A DNA stretch of 64,000 nt from an uncultured Corynebacterium sp. (GCA_946220775.1 CAMIFC010000005.1:1-64000), one strand, 5' to 3'. Shown: positions 39,626-48,887, counted from the first letter of the stretch. Notes: a model not told the origin generated them from the sequence alone. A program made the numbers and translations.

Positions 39626-40741
39626 ATGACGCAGCGTCGCGACGATGAAGAAAAAACAAGGCAGTTTTCGGACGATTCTTCCGAGGACGCCACCCGCGTC
39701 ATCAACCTCAACCAGATCGGACCGGATCCTGGCGGGGCGTCTAAAAGGGAAGAGCGAAACACCCCGAACGAGGCTGCAGATCCACCGACGGAGGAATTCA
39801 GCACGCGCTACTGGCCCGAGGGATTCCTGCAGGGGTTCCCAGAAGAACCTCAACAGGGCTACCAGGGGGACTCGCAGCAGGGTTATCCGGGAGATCCGCA
39901 ACAGGGTTACCAGCAGGGCGGCTCGCCACAATATGGCGAGCCAGGTGCAGCTCAGTATCAGCAGGCACCGCAGTACCAGCAAGGTGCGCAACCGCCACAC
40001 CAGCAGGGGAATTACCCGCAGGGCGGGCAACCTCCGCATCAGCCTCCGCAGGACCCCTATCAGCAGGATCCCTACCAACAGGGGCGCTACCAGCAGGGCC
40101 ATTACCAGCAGCAACAACCTTATCCGCCGCAGGAACATCAGCCGCGTCCGCAGCGCCGACCAGAGCCAGAGCAATATGGTGATCCGCAGTTTGGCGGGTC
40201 ACGAGGGCAACGTGGGCGCCGTGGTGATTCGGGCCGTCGGGGTTCGTCCCGTCGCATAAGGATCCCGGTTTTCCGCATTCTGGGAATCGTGGTGCTGCTC
40301 GCTGCGCTCATTGGTGGCTTCATGTGGTGGAACAACCGGGATAGCTCACCCGAAGATAAGAAACCGACCACCACGGCACCAACGACGGTTCAGCCAACCC
40401 CTGAACAGGACACTGATCCGGCCGAGCCAGCAGAATCCGGAAATTCGCCAGGCCAGCAGTTGGATGACTTCCTCAACCGGTTTGAACGAGGAGAGGATCC
40501 AGCACCACCGCCGGCCCCAGAAAATAGCAACCCCGGCCCATCCGCTCCCGCCCCAGGCGGGCCAGGTGACCCAGGTCAGGGTGGACAGCCAGGACCGGGT
40601 CCCGCCCCAGCTCCAGGTGGCCCAGGCCAACCGGCGCCAAGCCCGAACGGCGGGGCGCCCGGTGGTGGCATTCAGCTGCCAGATGCCGGTCAGCTGCAGC
40701 AAGATATCCAAGGTCAACTGGAAGGGCTTCTTAACCAATAA
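39626..40741 (+). CDS. Q/P/G-rich single-pass membrane protein
   Basis: 371 residues. The cytoplasmic N-terminal part starts with TQRRDDEEKTRQF and EDATRVINLNQIGPD, followed by about 130 residues of imperfect QQGYQ/PYQQ repeats. One membrane helix (FRILGIVVLLAALIGGFMWW) leads to an outside region rich in Pro, Gly and Thr, ending in QLQQDIQGQLEGLLNQ. The family is not recognised. AAGGAGG lies upstream of ATG 39626. The stop overlaps the next gene's ATG (TAATG), so it is coupled to the ThDP enzyme. Confidence 0.7.
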   Translation: MTQRRDDEEKTRQFSDDSSEDATRVINLNQIGPDPGGASKREERNTPNEAADPPTEEFSTRYWPEGFLQGFPEEPQQGYQGDSQQGYPGDPQQGYQQGGSPQYGEPGAAQYQQAPQYQQGAQPPHQQGNYPQGGQPPHQPPQDPYQQDPYQQGRYQQGHYQQQQPYPPQEHQPRPQRRPEPEQYGDPQFGGSRGQRGRRGDSGRRGSSRRIRIPVFRILGIVVLLAALIGGFMWWNNRDSSPEDKKPTTTAPTTVQPTPEQDTDPAEPAESGNSPGQQLDDFLNRFERGEDPAPPPAPENSNPGPSAPAPGGPGDPGQGGQPGPGPAPAPGGPGQPAPSPNGGAPGGGIQLPDAGQLQQDIQGQLEGLLNQ

Positions 40742-42430
40742 TGGAACTCCAGCATCCACAACGAACGGTGTCCCAGGCGATCGCTGATGAGCTGCGGGTG
40801 ATGCGCTCCCACGTGTTCGGCGTAGTCGGTAATGGCAACATTCACCTGGTCAGCGCCCTCCCCGCGACGATTCACCGGTACACTTCCGCACGCCACGAAG
40901 GTGGCGCGGTTGCCGCTGCGGATGCCTATTTCCGTGCATCCGGCAAGGTCGCCATCGCTACCTCGACGTACGGACCGGGTTTCACCAACACGCTCACGGC
41001 CCTGGCAGAGCTGCAGGCCGCCCGCATCCCGATGGTGCTCGTGCTTGGTGATATCCCCACCTCTGGGCCACGCAATATTGATGTGGACCAGCAAGGGTTG
41101 CTGCGCGCCCTGAACGTGCACTTCGAGGTTATCGACGCGCCGACCGCGACGGCCCAAACCCGCTGGGCAGTGCAGCAAGCACACCGCCGGTCGGCACCCG
41201 TGGTGCTGTTCATTCCCTACGACCTTGTGGACGCGCCTCTGCCGGAGCAGCGCCGCCTCCGCATCGCCGAGGAGTCCGAAATCGGTTCGTCGTCGCAGGT
41301 CGCCACCGATGCCCGGTTCATCGCGGAACAACTGAAGACCGCGAAAAATCCACTGATTTTGGTTGGGCGTGGCGTCCTCGAATCGGAAATGCAGGACGTC
41401 GTGCGACGCATCGGCGACCAAACCGGCGCCCTGTTCATGTTCACGGGCATGGCGGCCAACGCGTTCTCAACGTCCTGGTCACTGGGCATCGCGGGCGGTT
41501 TTACGCACCGAGGAATGCTCGCGACGGTCGCGGAAGCCGACTTCGTGCTGGCGTTGGGCTGCGGCCTGAATCAATTCCAGGTGCGCAAGGGATCGTTGTT
41601 TTCTTCGGACGCCACCCTCGTCCACGTCGCCATCGACCCACGCGAGCCGATGATCCCGGTGGACCGGACTCTCGTTCACGATCTGCGTGATCTGGCTCCC
41701 GCCGTTGAGGATGAAATTGCGGGCACTGTGGTGGAAAACTCCTGGCGGGAACGCCTGGGGGAGATTCCAGAACGGGAAACCGAGGAACTGGACCCTGGTT
41801 GTTTCGCGGAAGTCGCCGACGACGGGAAACTGGATCCGCGGTTCGTGCTGCGCCAGCTCAACGAGCTGCTGCCACAGGAGCGCACCGTCGTCACCGATGG
41901 TGGGCATTTCCTGGGCTGGGTGCCGAAGTACATTGACGTGCTGGACCCGCGGGGGCTGGTGATGGTGGGTACGGCCATCATGACTATTGGCCTTGGCGTC
42001 CCGTCGGCGGCGGGTGCGACGATCGCGCGGATGGATCGCTGCACCACGCTATTCACCGGCGATGGTGGTGCTCTGATGGGAATCGCGGATTTCGAAACCT
42101 TCTTCCGCGCAGCCCGAGCCCGGTCGGAGTTTGGTCCAGAATTCGCCGGGCCAGCCACGGTGATGATCGTGCTGAATGACGCGGCCTATGGTGCGGAGAT
42201 CCACCAGTACGTCAAGCAGGGGTTGGACGAGGAAGCGATGCTGCTGGAGGACGTGGACTTCTCCACGATGGGGCAACCATGGGGAATCCCTGGGTTGAAT
42301 GTGACCTCCCCGGAGCAGCTACGTGCCGGGGGGAGAAGTCGAGGAGTTCCTCGCCGCACATGCCGGGAAAATGTGCGTGCTGGACGTGAAGATCAGCCGA
42401 CTGCCCGTGGCGGACTTCCTGAAGGAGTAG
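40741..42430 (+). CDS. Thiamine-diphosphate-dependent enzyme (acetolactate synthase/pyruvate oxidase family), frameshift near the end
   Basis: All three ThDP-enzyme domains are present: the cofactor-activating glutamate E53 in SARHEGGAVAA, a central domain, and the diphosphate motif TGDGG with a following NDAAYG. The exact reaction is not clear. At the six-G run 42328-42333 the literal frame shifts and continues to a stop at 42579, overlapping the helicase gene. Removing one G gives a 562-residue protein whose C-terminus (EFLAAHAGKMCVLDVKISRLPVADFLKE) is typical and ends 2 nt from the convergent gene. It carries repeat copies, one read SSDAT. Confidence 0.82.
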
Positions 42431-42432
42431 CG

Positions 42433-45091
42433 CTACAGGCGCGGGGTTTCGCCGCGGGTTTCCTTCACTCGGGCGCGTTCGGCCTCGAGTACTTCCTTGA
42501 TCAGTTCTTGGCTGGTGACATCCATCGCTTCGGGGTTGGTGTGCGCGGTGACGGAATCGCGGGCATAGGAATTGAATAGTTCCCGCTTGCTGGCCAACAG
42601 GTGGTGGAGGCGCTCCTCCACGGAATCCGGGGTGAGCAGTCGGTGGACCTCCACCGCATTAATTTGCCCCATGCGGTGAGCACGCGCCACGGCCTGAGCT
42701 TCGACGGCCGGGTTCAGCTGTGGCTCGAACAACACCACGTGGTTCGCTGCCTGAATGTTCAGACCTTCGCTGGCGGCGTTGATCTGTGCGATCAGCACCG
42801 CGCCGGGCGGGGCAGCAGTGAAGTCATCGACCGCCTGCTGGCGATCCGCGTGGCTCACCCCACCGGCGATCGGGCCGAATGCCCGGTCGCCCAGGACCTC
42901 CGCCAGGTCATCGAGCACGCTGCGGAAGTACGTGAACACGATGGTTTTGTTGTGGTCCAGACCGTCGGTCAGCAGTTCCTGGAAGCGGTTCATCTTCTCG
43001 GAATGGCGCCCGGAGAATGCTTGGCGCATGTTCATGAAGTGCGCATCAAGGACGGCTTCGTCGTAGCGTTCCCGATCGTCGGCGGTGGGCTCGATCCACT
43101 CTTCGGATTCCAGGAGTGGCGGGAGTTCGGAAAGCACATCAGCCTGGTTGCGCCGTAGGTAAAGGCGGGCAATCGCAGCGCGGAAGCCCTTGGCGGTGCG
43201 CCGGGCGGCTTCTAGTTTTTCCTTCATCGCCCCATCGAGGTAGCCGAGCAGCGCTTCCATCTCTGCCACCTTGTTTTCCAGCGGTGTGCCAGTGAGATAA
43301 ATGACGATCGGGCTACGGTCGGTGAGGCGCTGGACACCCTGGGCCTGCAGCGCTTCCGGGTTCTTCGCCCGGTGAGCCTCGTCGACGACCAACGCTGAAA
43401 TATCAGTGTCGCCGGCCATCACTGTTGACGTCCCGCGTACTTCCGGGAACCCGACGATCGCCACGCCGCCCTCGTTGCGGAACTCCTCGTAGATCGCGGC
43501 TTTGTGCGGGCCAAAAACCACGTGAGCTGTGAGGTCCGTGAACTTTTCGATCTCGCGCTGCCAGTTGATCCGCAGGCTCGGCGGGCACACGACCACGAAG
43601 TGCTTTTTGCCCCGGGCCGCCAAGTGAGCGAACACGGCGAGGGCCTGCATGGTTTTGCCCAACCCCATTTCGTCGCCGATGAGGACTTTGCGTTGCGCGA
43701 GTGCAAATTTCGCACCGAATGCCTGGTAGCCGCGCAGATTCGCGTGCAGCGTGCCGCCGAGGGTGATGTCCTCGATGGAACGGGCGATGTCTTCTGGCAC
43801 GGTGGTGCCGGAGCTCGTGTCGGCGAAGGCGTGGAACTCTGCTGCCCGGATAGCGTAGAGGTGCCATGCGTCCTCGTCGCTGAGGTTGGGGCGCAGGTCG
43901 GCTTCCGACGGAATGGCCGCGTGTTCCTCGTCGGTCAGCAGCACCGGTTCGTTATCCGGGACGGTGACGGCGACCAGGTGCTCGTCCGGTCGGACGGGGT
44001 CGGTGCTGTCGGCTGCCTGCCCCGGCTGCAGTAGATCCCGAGGTGTCAGCAGCTTCTGGGGCATCGGTTGTTCCCCGGGTAGCAGGCCGATCTCGATGAG
44101 CGGCCGGGTCGGCATGTTCCGCATCCGGTCGCGCAGCGTCAGCAGGTTCGCTAGCTCGCGCACGTAGTCGGTTGAGGGCTCTTTGTCCTGGTAGTTAATC
44201 ACCGGGACCTGGGAATTCTCGACGTCCGCGCTGTAGCTCCGCGCCGCTGCGATGGCCTGGCGCGCGGTCACTTCACCGACGCCACTGTACCTGGTGAGCT
44301 GATGAATCTTGCTAGCCGCAATCTGAGGGATCGTTAAATGACGCAGCGCGCTGAGGCGAAGCCGCGTTTCCGTGATCTGATCCAGAACCTGAATATCCGT
44401 TGAGTTGAGTTCCGCTTGCGCTTGCTTTCGGCGCAGGTTTTCGGCCTCTTTTTCGACTTTCTGTTCGAGCGTTTTCTGTGCGGTCGTCGCCGCCGCTATT
44501 TTTCGGACGCCAGCCCGGTGACGCACCAAAAGGGCGTCATCGATCCATCTGACCTGGTGATTTGTCAGCCGCTGCAACTCTGCTTCGATGGCGGGCTTGT
44601 TCTGCTCGAGATTGAGGTTGCCGAAATGACCGCGGCCATTTGAACCGAGAGTGGCGTCCACCCCGGAAAGGATCGTGTGGATGGTGGCTGGTTCGATGCT
44701 GGTGAGCGTGCTCCATAGTTCAATTTCAGCCGTGGGCTTGGCGCGGAACCAGCGGCGAAGGCCACGGTGTTTTTGGCAGTTCCTGGAGCTCAATGCGATA
44801 TTTCGCCAGTTTGGGCAGCGTCGGTAGCTCGCTGAGCATGCGCATTGAGTGATTCATCTCCGCCCAGGGCAGTTGCGATAGCGTCGAACCTGACAGCGTG
44901 GTCAGGAACGCGGCGGTGTCCTGGTTCGGCCCGAAGTTGAAGATTCGGATTTTTTCTTCGGACGCCAGGGTCGGAGCGGTACCTCCAGCGCGGAGGGATT
45001 CTTGGCGGTCACGAGTGGCGTCGTAATGAAAACGCACGTCACGGAGTGTATCGATGAGCTGAGGAGTGATGTTTTGACCGTCGATTTGCAC
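42433..45091 (-). pseudogene. SNF2/HepA-type helicase, frameshift near N-terminus
   Basis: Superfamily 2 ATPase. Walker A DEMGLGKT, DEAH in VVDEAHRAKN, and the C-terminal helicase half (INAASEGLNIQAANHVVLFEPQLNPAVEAQAVARAHRMGQ) are all visible. The first 100 residues are in another frame (start ATG 45091) and break at the five-T run 44770-44774 (A-run on the coding strand). Removing one base gives 885 residues. Without it, a TTG-start product of 786 residues from 44793 keeps every helicase motif. It may remodel DNA-protein complexes or stalled RNA polymerase; the target is unknown. A low-GC patch begins upstream. Confidence 0.82.
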
Positions 45092-45741
45092 TGAATCAGC
45101 GTATCAGGGGAGCCGGACACGCTAATCCATACGCAATGAGTACCGGGTTGCCAGAGCCGTCGCAGGGTTTCTTAAGGCTGGGTGTTTAGATTTATAGTCA
45201 TCGGTCGAAAGGAACGGGCGCTTCGGCGTAAGTTTTCGACCACAACGGTGTAGTTGCAATCAACGAAAGGTTCACAGTTACGAACGGTCTATCTCCTCTT
45301 GAAACGTCGCACTAGTCCCCTCGGTTAGCGTGTCTAGCTGGGGGGATTGGTGTTTTTGCAGGTCAAGTGGGAAAACTAGGGGTTCGGAATGTGTCGAAAA
45401 GTGTGCTCAAATGAATCCAAAATGAGGGCAAAAATCACCAGAGAATCTAGGGGTGCGACGGGGTGACTGCGCGCGCTCGAGAGTGGGGGGCGTGTGTTCC
45501 GTGAAGCTGGAGAGCCTGGCCGGTAGGCTCTGGACTTCTATTCTTGAGTCTCTGCGTGGCGGTGATTCTTTTGGTGTGGATCGGATTCTTGGTTTGCTTA
45601 TTAGTTGAATGGCATGTTACATAAATGGTGTCGGGAAGGGGAAGTGGTTCCTTGGTGACAAGGCCTGCAGAAATCAAACAAATTGTCGAATTAATTGGTT
45701 TGCATCAGGTGTTGTCCGGGCAATGGTTTAGATTTATTGGC
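45092..45741. other. 650-bp low-GC stretch without a convincing gene
   Basis: Between the helicase and the HTH gene the sequence is more AT-rich than the rest and has many TTCTT/GATTC segments. No ORF shows a family or good start. Seen: near-direct repeats GGATCGGATTC and GGTGATTCTTTTGG at 45560-45590, and a weak CTAG-rich segment near 45335. The upstream extension of the HTH frame (from 45625) covers the last part. Promoters for the flanking genes are likely here. Confidence 0.5.
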
Positions 45742-46137
45742 ATGTCGAATCCAAAAGACGCGGTGAAAAACAATCCGCACACAAAGAAACAAGTCAACTG
45801 GCTCTGGAACCGGATCGGTCAGCAAAGCCAACGCCAATTCGCGCTCAGCGTTGAGTTGAACCCACGCACACTCGCGAACTGGGTGCGCCGTGGTTCGGTG
45901 CCTGCCGATGGCGTGCTGGCGATCGTCGAAACGCTCGGCATGGACCCCATCCAGGCGTTGCAGGAAACCGGGTACCTCAAAAAGGGGTATGGGCGAGTTC
46001 AAACTCCTCCGATTGAGTCTTTCACCAACGAAGAGATCGTCGAGGAGCTTGAGCAGCGGCTCGACCCTTCTGTCATGACTGCGGTCCGCTCCCTCGTGTT
46101 GTCCGGTGAGCGCGACCGGACGCCTGACACTCCTTAA
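45742..46137 (+). CDS. Helix-turn-helix DNA-binding protein
   Basis: 131 residues. The central part (QQSQRQFALSVELNPRTLANWVRRGSVPADGVLAIVETLGMDPIQALQETGYL) fits an XRE/Cro-like helix-turn-helix. The C-terminal 40 residues (FTNEEIVEELEQRLDPS) are a short acidic helix region. The frame is open back to 45625 (GTG) and has a GTG at 45655; ATG 45742 is preferred because TAGATT (45729-45734) is 7 nt upstream. It is the first gene of an accessory patch and likely a regulator of it. A strong terminator follows. Confidence 0.6.
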   Translation: MSNPKDAVKNNPHTKKQVNWLWNRIGQQSQRQFALSVELNPRTLANWVRRGSVPADGVLAIVETLGMDPIQALQETGYLKKGYGRVQTPPIESFTNEEIVEELEQRLDPSVMTAVRSLVLSGERDRTPDTP

Positions 46138-46144
46138 TTTAAAT

Positions 46145-46179
46145 CCCCGAACCAGATTCCGTATTTGGTTCGGGGTTTT
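46145..46179 (+). terminator. Rho-independent terminator after the HTH gene
   Basis: CCCCGAACCA (46145-46154) pairs with TGGTTCGGGG (46166-46175), followed by TTTTC. A classic terminator. Confidence 0.9.
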
Positions 46180-46346
46180 CTTGTATTGAGGGTGGTTAGC
46201 GTCAGAACCGTGTCTCTAGCTAGCTAAGGGAAAGTAAAAACAAAACGCTTAGCAATAATGGTTCTTAATTCTAATTTGCTTTGTGCCGTGGCGCTGGTGT
46301 TTCCCTTGGTGAGTCGCGGGGCGTGTGGGCGTTGGTTGGTGAATAC

Positions 46347-46448
46347 ATGTCGGTGACGTCAAATGAAGAGCGCGGGTTTATGGACGTGCTGATGCCCCAG
46401 TCGGCGAGGGTGACGTGGGAGGATTATATTGCCGAGGGGGCGGTGTAG
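46347..46448 (+). CDS. Small ORF or gene remnant
   Basis: The frame is open from 46275 and ends at TAG 46446-46448. From ATG 46347 it gives 33 residues (MSVTSNEERGFMDVLMP to AEGAV); from upstream TTG/GTG codons it could be longer. The residues look protein-like (VTWEDYIAEGAV), and the piece may be the 3' end of a deleted gene. No good ribosome-binding site. The rest of 46180-46486 holds nothing else recognisable. Confidence 0.3.
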   Translation: MSVTSNEERGFMDVLMPQSARVTWEDYIAEGAV

Positions 46449-46486
46449 TGTTCCCGGATTGCCTTTAACTGGGTAGGGTTGGGGAT

Positions 46487-46789
46487 ATGGAATATACATT
46501 CATGGAGCCATCGGACTTCGATCCGGAAGAGTGGTGCTCAAAACCGAAAGAGGAAAGGGCGGAGAAGATTGCGAGCCTTATTCGCGAGACGATCGGGCGC
46601 GAGGCGATTCTGGAGGAGGCTATTACTCAATGTCGTGAAGATATAGGTGACTGGCTTATTCAAGCCAGGGATTGGGGGATCGCTCCACGGCAACTTGAGG
46701 AGGCAGGCGCGGGGGTTAGTGCGCAAATTTTGAGAGATCGGAGAGCAAGAACGGTAAATAGGCGAAAGCGCGAAGCTGAAGGAAAATGA
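46487..46789 (+). CDS. Small DWLI-type protein A (paralogue of the next gene)
   Basis: 100 residues with a charged N-terminus, then a block EAITQCREDIGDWLIQARDWGIAPRQLEEAGAGVSAQILRDRRAR. The same pattern (DI-x-DWLI-x-A, GI-x-PR-x-L-x-EAG, LR-x-RRAR) recurs in the next protein. The helix-turn-helix-like spacing (GIxPRxLxEAGVxxxxLRxRR) suggests nucleic-acid binding. The ATG is preceded by GGTTGGGGAT. No family is recognised. The next gene overlaps its stop by 4 nt (ATGA). Confidence 0.65.
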   Translation: MEYTFMEPSDFDPEEWCSKPKEERAEKIASLIRETIGREAILEEAITQCREDIGDWLIQARDWGIAPRQLEEAGAGVSAQILRDRRARTVNRRKREAEGK

Positions 46790-47064
46790 ATAAGTATCAG
46801 AAGACAATTGAGCTTGCTCGGCTTATTCAGCAGGCTGATGAGCAGTTGGCTGTTTTGCATGAGGCGGTGTTTCGGAATGGTCGAGATATTGAGGATTGGT
46901 TGATTGAGGCGGAAGAGAACGGCATTAGTCCGCGTGAGCTGCGGGAAGCTGGTGTGACGACGCCGGAGCAGACGTTGCGGAATCGGCGGGCGCGGGGGAA
47001 ACAACGCCATGAGCTTGCGCAATTGGAGGAGGCTGAGAGGTTTTCTCATCGGCGTAATAACTAG
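46786..47064 (+). CDS. Small DWLI-type protein B (paralogue of the previous gene)
   Basis: 92 residues: ELARLIQQADEQLAVLHEAVF, then NGRDIEDWLIEAEENGISPRELREAGVTTPEQTLRNRRARGKQ and a basic tail. It aligns with the previous protein over the whole second half, so the two arose by duplication. The ATG overlaps the previous TGA, which means coupled translation and perhaps a heteromer. The GISPRELREAGVTTPEQTLRNRR segment looks like a helix-turn-helix. Function unknown. Confidence 0.65.
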   Translation: MNKYQKTIELARLIQQADEQLAVLHEAVFRNGRDIEDWLIEAEENGISPRELREAGVTTPEQTLRNRRARGKQRHELAQLEEAERFSHRRNN

Positions 47065-47129
47065 CAAACAACTTGAAACAACTGTATAAACAACTCGCCT
47101 GAAATACGGTGAGAGGAGAGGTAGGAGCC

Positions 47130-47222
47130 ATGCTATTCCTGTTGGATAGCTACAATGGGCAAATGACTAATCCGAATATCGATAAGAATGATAAGGAAGT
47201 CATTGTTCTTCTCGGGTCTTAG
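47130..47222 (+). CDS. 30-residue small ORF with strong ribosome-binding site
   Basis: MLFLLDSYNGQMTNPNIDKN followed by DKEVIVLLGS. GAGAGGAGAGGTAGGAG precedes the ATG and a terminator starts 15 nt after the stop, which is what a real short transcript would show. There is no database-recognisable feature. It could be a leader peptide or a small protein. The ORF is too short to be sure. Confidence 0.4.
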   Translation: MLFLLDSYNGQMTNPNIDKNDKEVIVLLGS

Positions 47223-47236
47223 GGCATAAATACAGC

Positions 47237-47278
47237 AAGCCTCGCTAGACTCAAGCAAAAGAGTCCGGCGGGGCTTTT
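47237..47278 (+). terminator. Terminator after the 30-residue ORF
   Basis: 47237-47252 pairs with 47261-47276 (16 positions, two G-U pairs and one mismatch) around an 8-nt loop, then TTTT. Confidence 0.8.
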
Positions 47279-47342
47279 CCCATTGGCAAAACAATATCCA
47301 CAGCAAGCTTGGCGCTCTTTCTAGAGGTGCACCCGTCGAGAA

Positions 47343-47374
47343 TTCTTGCTGTGCGCCTTGGCACACAGCAAGAA
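47343..47374. repeat. 11-bp hairpin in the intergenic region before the 3-hydroxyacyl-CoA dehydrogenase
   Basis: TTCTTGCTGTG (47343-47353) is complementary to CACAGCAAGAA (47364-47374) with a 10-nt loop. It lies in the 500-bp region between the small ORF group and the dehydrogenase. On the minus strand it is also a perfect hairpin. No T-tract; role unknown. The rest of 47279-47565 contains only the palindrome at 47500. Confidence 0.45.
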
Positions 47375-47499
47375 GCTTCTGTTGGGACACAAATAGGCAG
47401 ACGTGTTGCAGTGTTTCGAAGTGCAGAACCACCTGAGAATCCTGCATCTTCCACATGAGACGCACGTCACCGTTAAGCTGGAGCCCGTCACAACAAGAG

Positions 47500-47522
47500 T
47501 ATGCATCCATAACTAATGCATA
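47500..47522. promoter_or_regulatory. Palindromic operator candidate upstream of 3-hydroxyacyl-CoA dehydrogenase
   Basis: TATGCAT (47500-47506) and ATGCATA (47516-47522) form an inverted repeat with a 9-nt spacer, 43 nt before the gene. Spacing and symmetry fit a dimeric repressor. The protein is not known. Confidence 0.4.
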
Positions 47523-47565
47523 GAAATAGAACAACCACGGCCGTCAAGGCCGAAGGAGGTACGTG

Positions 47566-48426
47566 ATGGTACAGCGAATTGGTGTCGTCGGTGCAGGTCT
47601 TATGGGATCTGGGATCGCTGAAGTATCCGCGAAAGCAGGGTCTGACGTCCTTGTTTGGGAAGCGAAGCAGGAAGCCGCAGACGCCGGAAAAGCACGCATC
47701 GAAAAGTCGCTCGACAAGGCTGTGAGCCGCGGCAAGCTCAGCGAAGAGGATCGCGACGCGGCACTCAAGCGACTGACCTTCACTACTGACCTGAAGGACT
47801 TTGCCGACCGCGAGATGGTCATGGAAGCGATCATCGAAAACGAACAAATCAAGAAGGACGTTTTCGCCCAGCTCGACGACATCGTTGAGGATAAAACCGC
47901 ACCACTGTGCTCGAACACGTCCTCGCTGCCGATCCAGACCATCGCATCCGCGACGAAGAACCCAGGTCGCGTGTTGGGGCTGCACTTCTTCAACCCAGTG
48001 CCGGTGCTGCCCCTTGTGGAGGTCATTCCAGCGCTGACTACCGACGATGCTGCTGTGGAAAAGGCTCAGACCTACGCCACGGAGAAGCTCGGCAAGACCG
48101 CCATCCGGGCGAAGGACCGCTCCGGTTTCATCGTTAACTTCCTGCTGGTGCCGTACATGCTTTCTGCGATCCGCATGGTGGAAAACGGTGTCGCTACGGC
48201 CGAGGACATCGACACGGGCATGAAGCTCGGCGCGGCGCACCCGATGGGCCCGCTGACGCTCGCGGATATGGTCGGCCTCGACACCTGCGCTTTCATTGCC
48301 GACGTCATGTACGAGGAGTTCGGCGATCCATCCTATTCTTGCCCTCCGTTGCTGCGCCGCATGGTTCAGGCAGGCCATTTCGGACGCAAGTCCGGCCGAG
48401 GTTTCTACGACTACAACAACAAGTAA
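47566..48426 (+). CDS. 3-hydroxybutyryl-CoA dehydrogenase
   Basis: NAD-dependent oxidation of 3-hydroxyacyl-CoA (286 residues). The dinucleotide-binding GVVGAGLMGSGIA is at the start. Other landmarks are GLHFFNPVPVLPLVEVI, DRSGFIVNFLLVPYMLSAIRM, and GMKLGAAHPMGPLTLADMVGLD. ATG 47566 follows AAGGAGGT. It belongs to fatty acid or butanoate-type metabolism; no thiolase or enoyl-CoA hydratase is adjacent. Preceded by a palindromic operator candidate. Confidence 0.93.
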   Translation: MVQRIGVVGAGLMGSGIAEVSAKAGSDVLVWEAKQEAADAGKARIEKSLDKAVSRGKLSEEDRDAALKRLTFTTDLKDFADREMVMEAIIENEQIKKDVFAQLDDIVEDKTAPLCSNTSSLPIQTIASATKNPGRVLGLHFFNPVPVLPLVEVIPALTTDDAAVEKAQTYATEKLGKTAIRAKDRSGFIVNFLLVPYMLSAIRMVENGVATAEDIDTGMKLGAAHPMGPLTLADMVGLDTCAFIADVMYEEFGDPSYSCPPLLRRMVQAGHFGRKSGRGFYDYNNK

Positions 48427-48540
48427 ATCCGGCCAGTGGAGCTGTGTTCTCGCAGGGTGTGGCTGGTTTCCGTCGGGGTCTCTAGTTTTTCGTTACGGTG
48501 GGTAAGTAGTACGCCATAACCAATCGAAAAGGAGCAGAAA

Positions 48541-48735
48541 TTGTCTACCGATGATCTGAAGAACAAGGCAGAAGACTTGGCTGGTAAGGCCAAGGAGGCT
48601 TACGGCGACGCAACCAACAACGAGTCCGTGAAGGCGGAGGGCAAGACCGACCAGGCCAAGTCCGACCTGAAGGACAAGGCGAACGAGGCCAAGGAAAAGA
48701 TCGCCGGCGCTTTCAACGACGCAACGGATAAGTAA
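48541..48735 (+). CDS. CsbD-like stress protein
   Basis: 64 residues: DDLKNKAEDLAGKAKEAYGDATNN and NEAKEKIAGAFNDATDK, the CsbD pattern of charged helical repeats. CsbD-like proteins are induced by general stress and stationary phase. TTG start with AAAGGAGC upstream. A terminator follows at 48888. Confidence 0.9.
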   Translation: MSTDDLKNKAEDLAGKAKEAYGDATNNESVKAEGKTDQAKSDLKDKANEAKEKIAGAFNDATDK

Positions 48736-48887
48736 GCAGCTGTAAGTAAACAGCTGAGCGGGTAATTCTGCTGCGGCGCCGTTGAGGCCGGTGGCGCGAC
48801 CGGTTGGCGGTGACGCGGGTGGCACGGTCACTGATCGGTGATGCGACCGGCCACAAAGCGTCGCTGCGGCAGTAATCCAACAGCGCG

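Noticed and set aside
42430..42579. C-terminal tail of the ThDP enzyme read through to 42579
   Set aside because: The tail is out of frame relative to the family and antisense to the helicase; removal of one G gives a proper end at 42430.
44960..44967. Repeat copies as Chi- or KOPS-like polar sites
   Set aside because: Orientation of the copies is mixed along the window, whereas polar sites would favour one strand on a replichore.
45447..45677. 76-codon minus-strand frame in the low-GC stretch
   Set aside because: No ribosome-binding site or family features, and it overlaps the likely promoter of the HTH gene.
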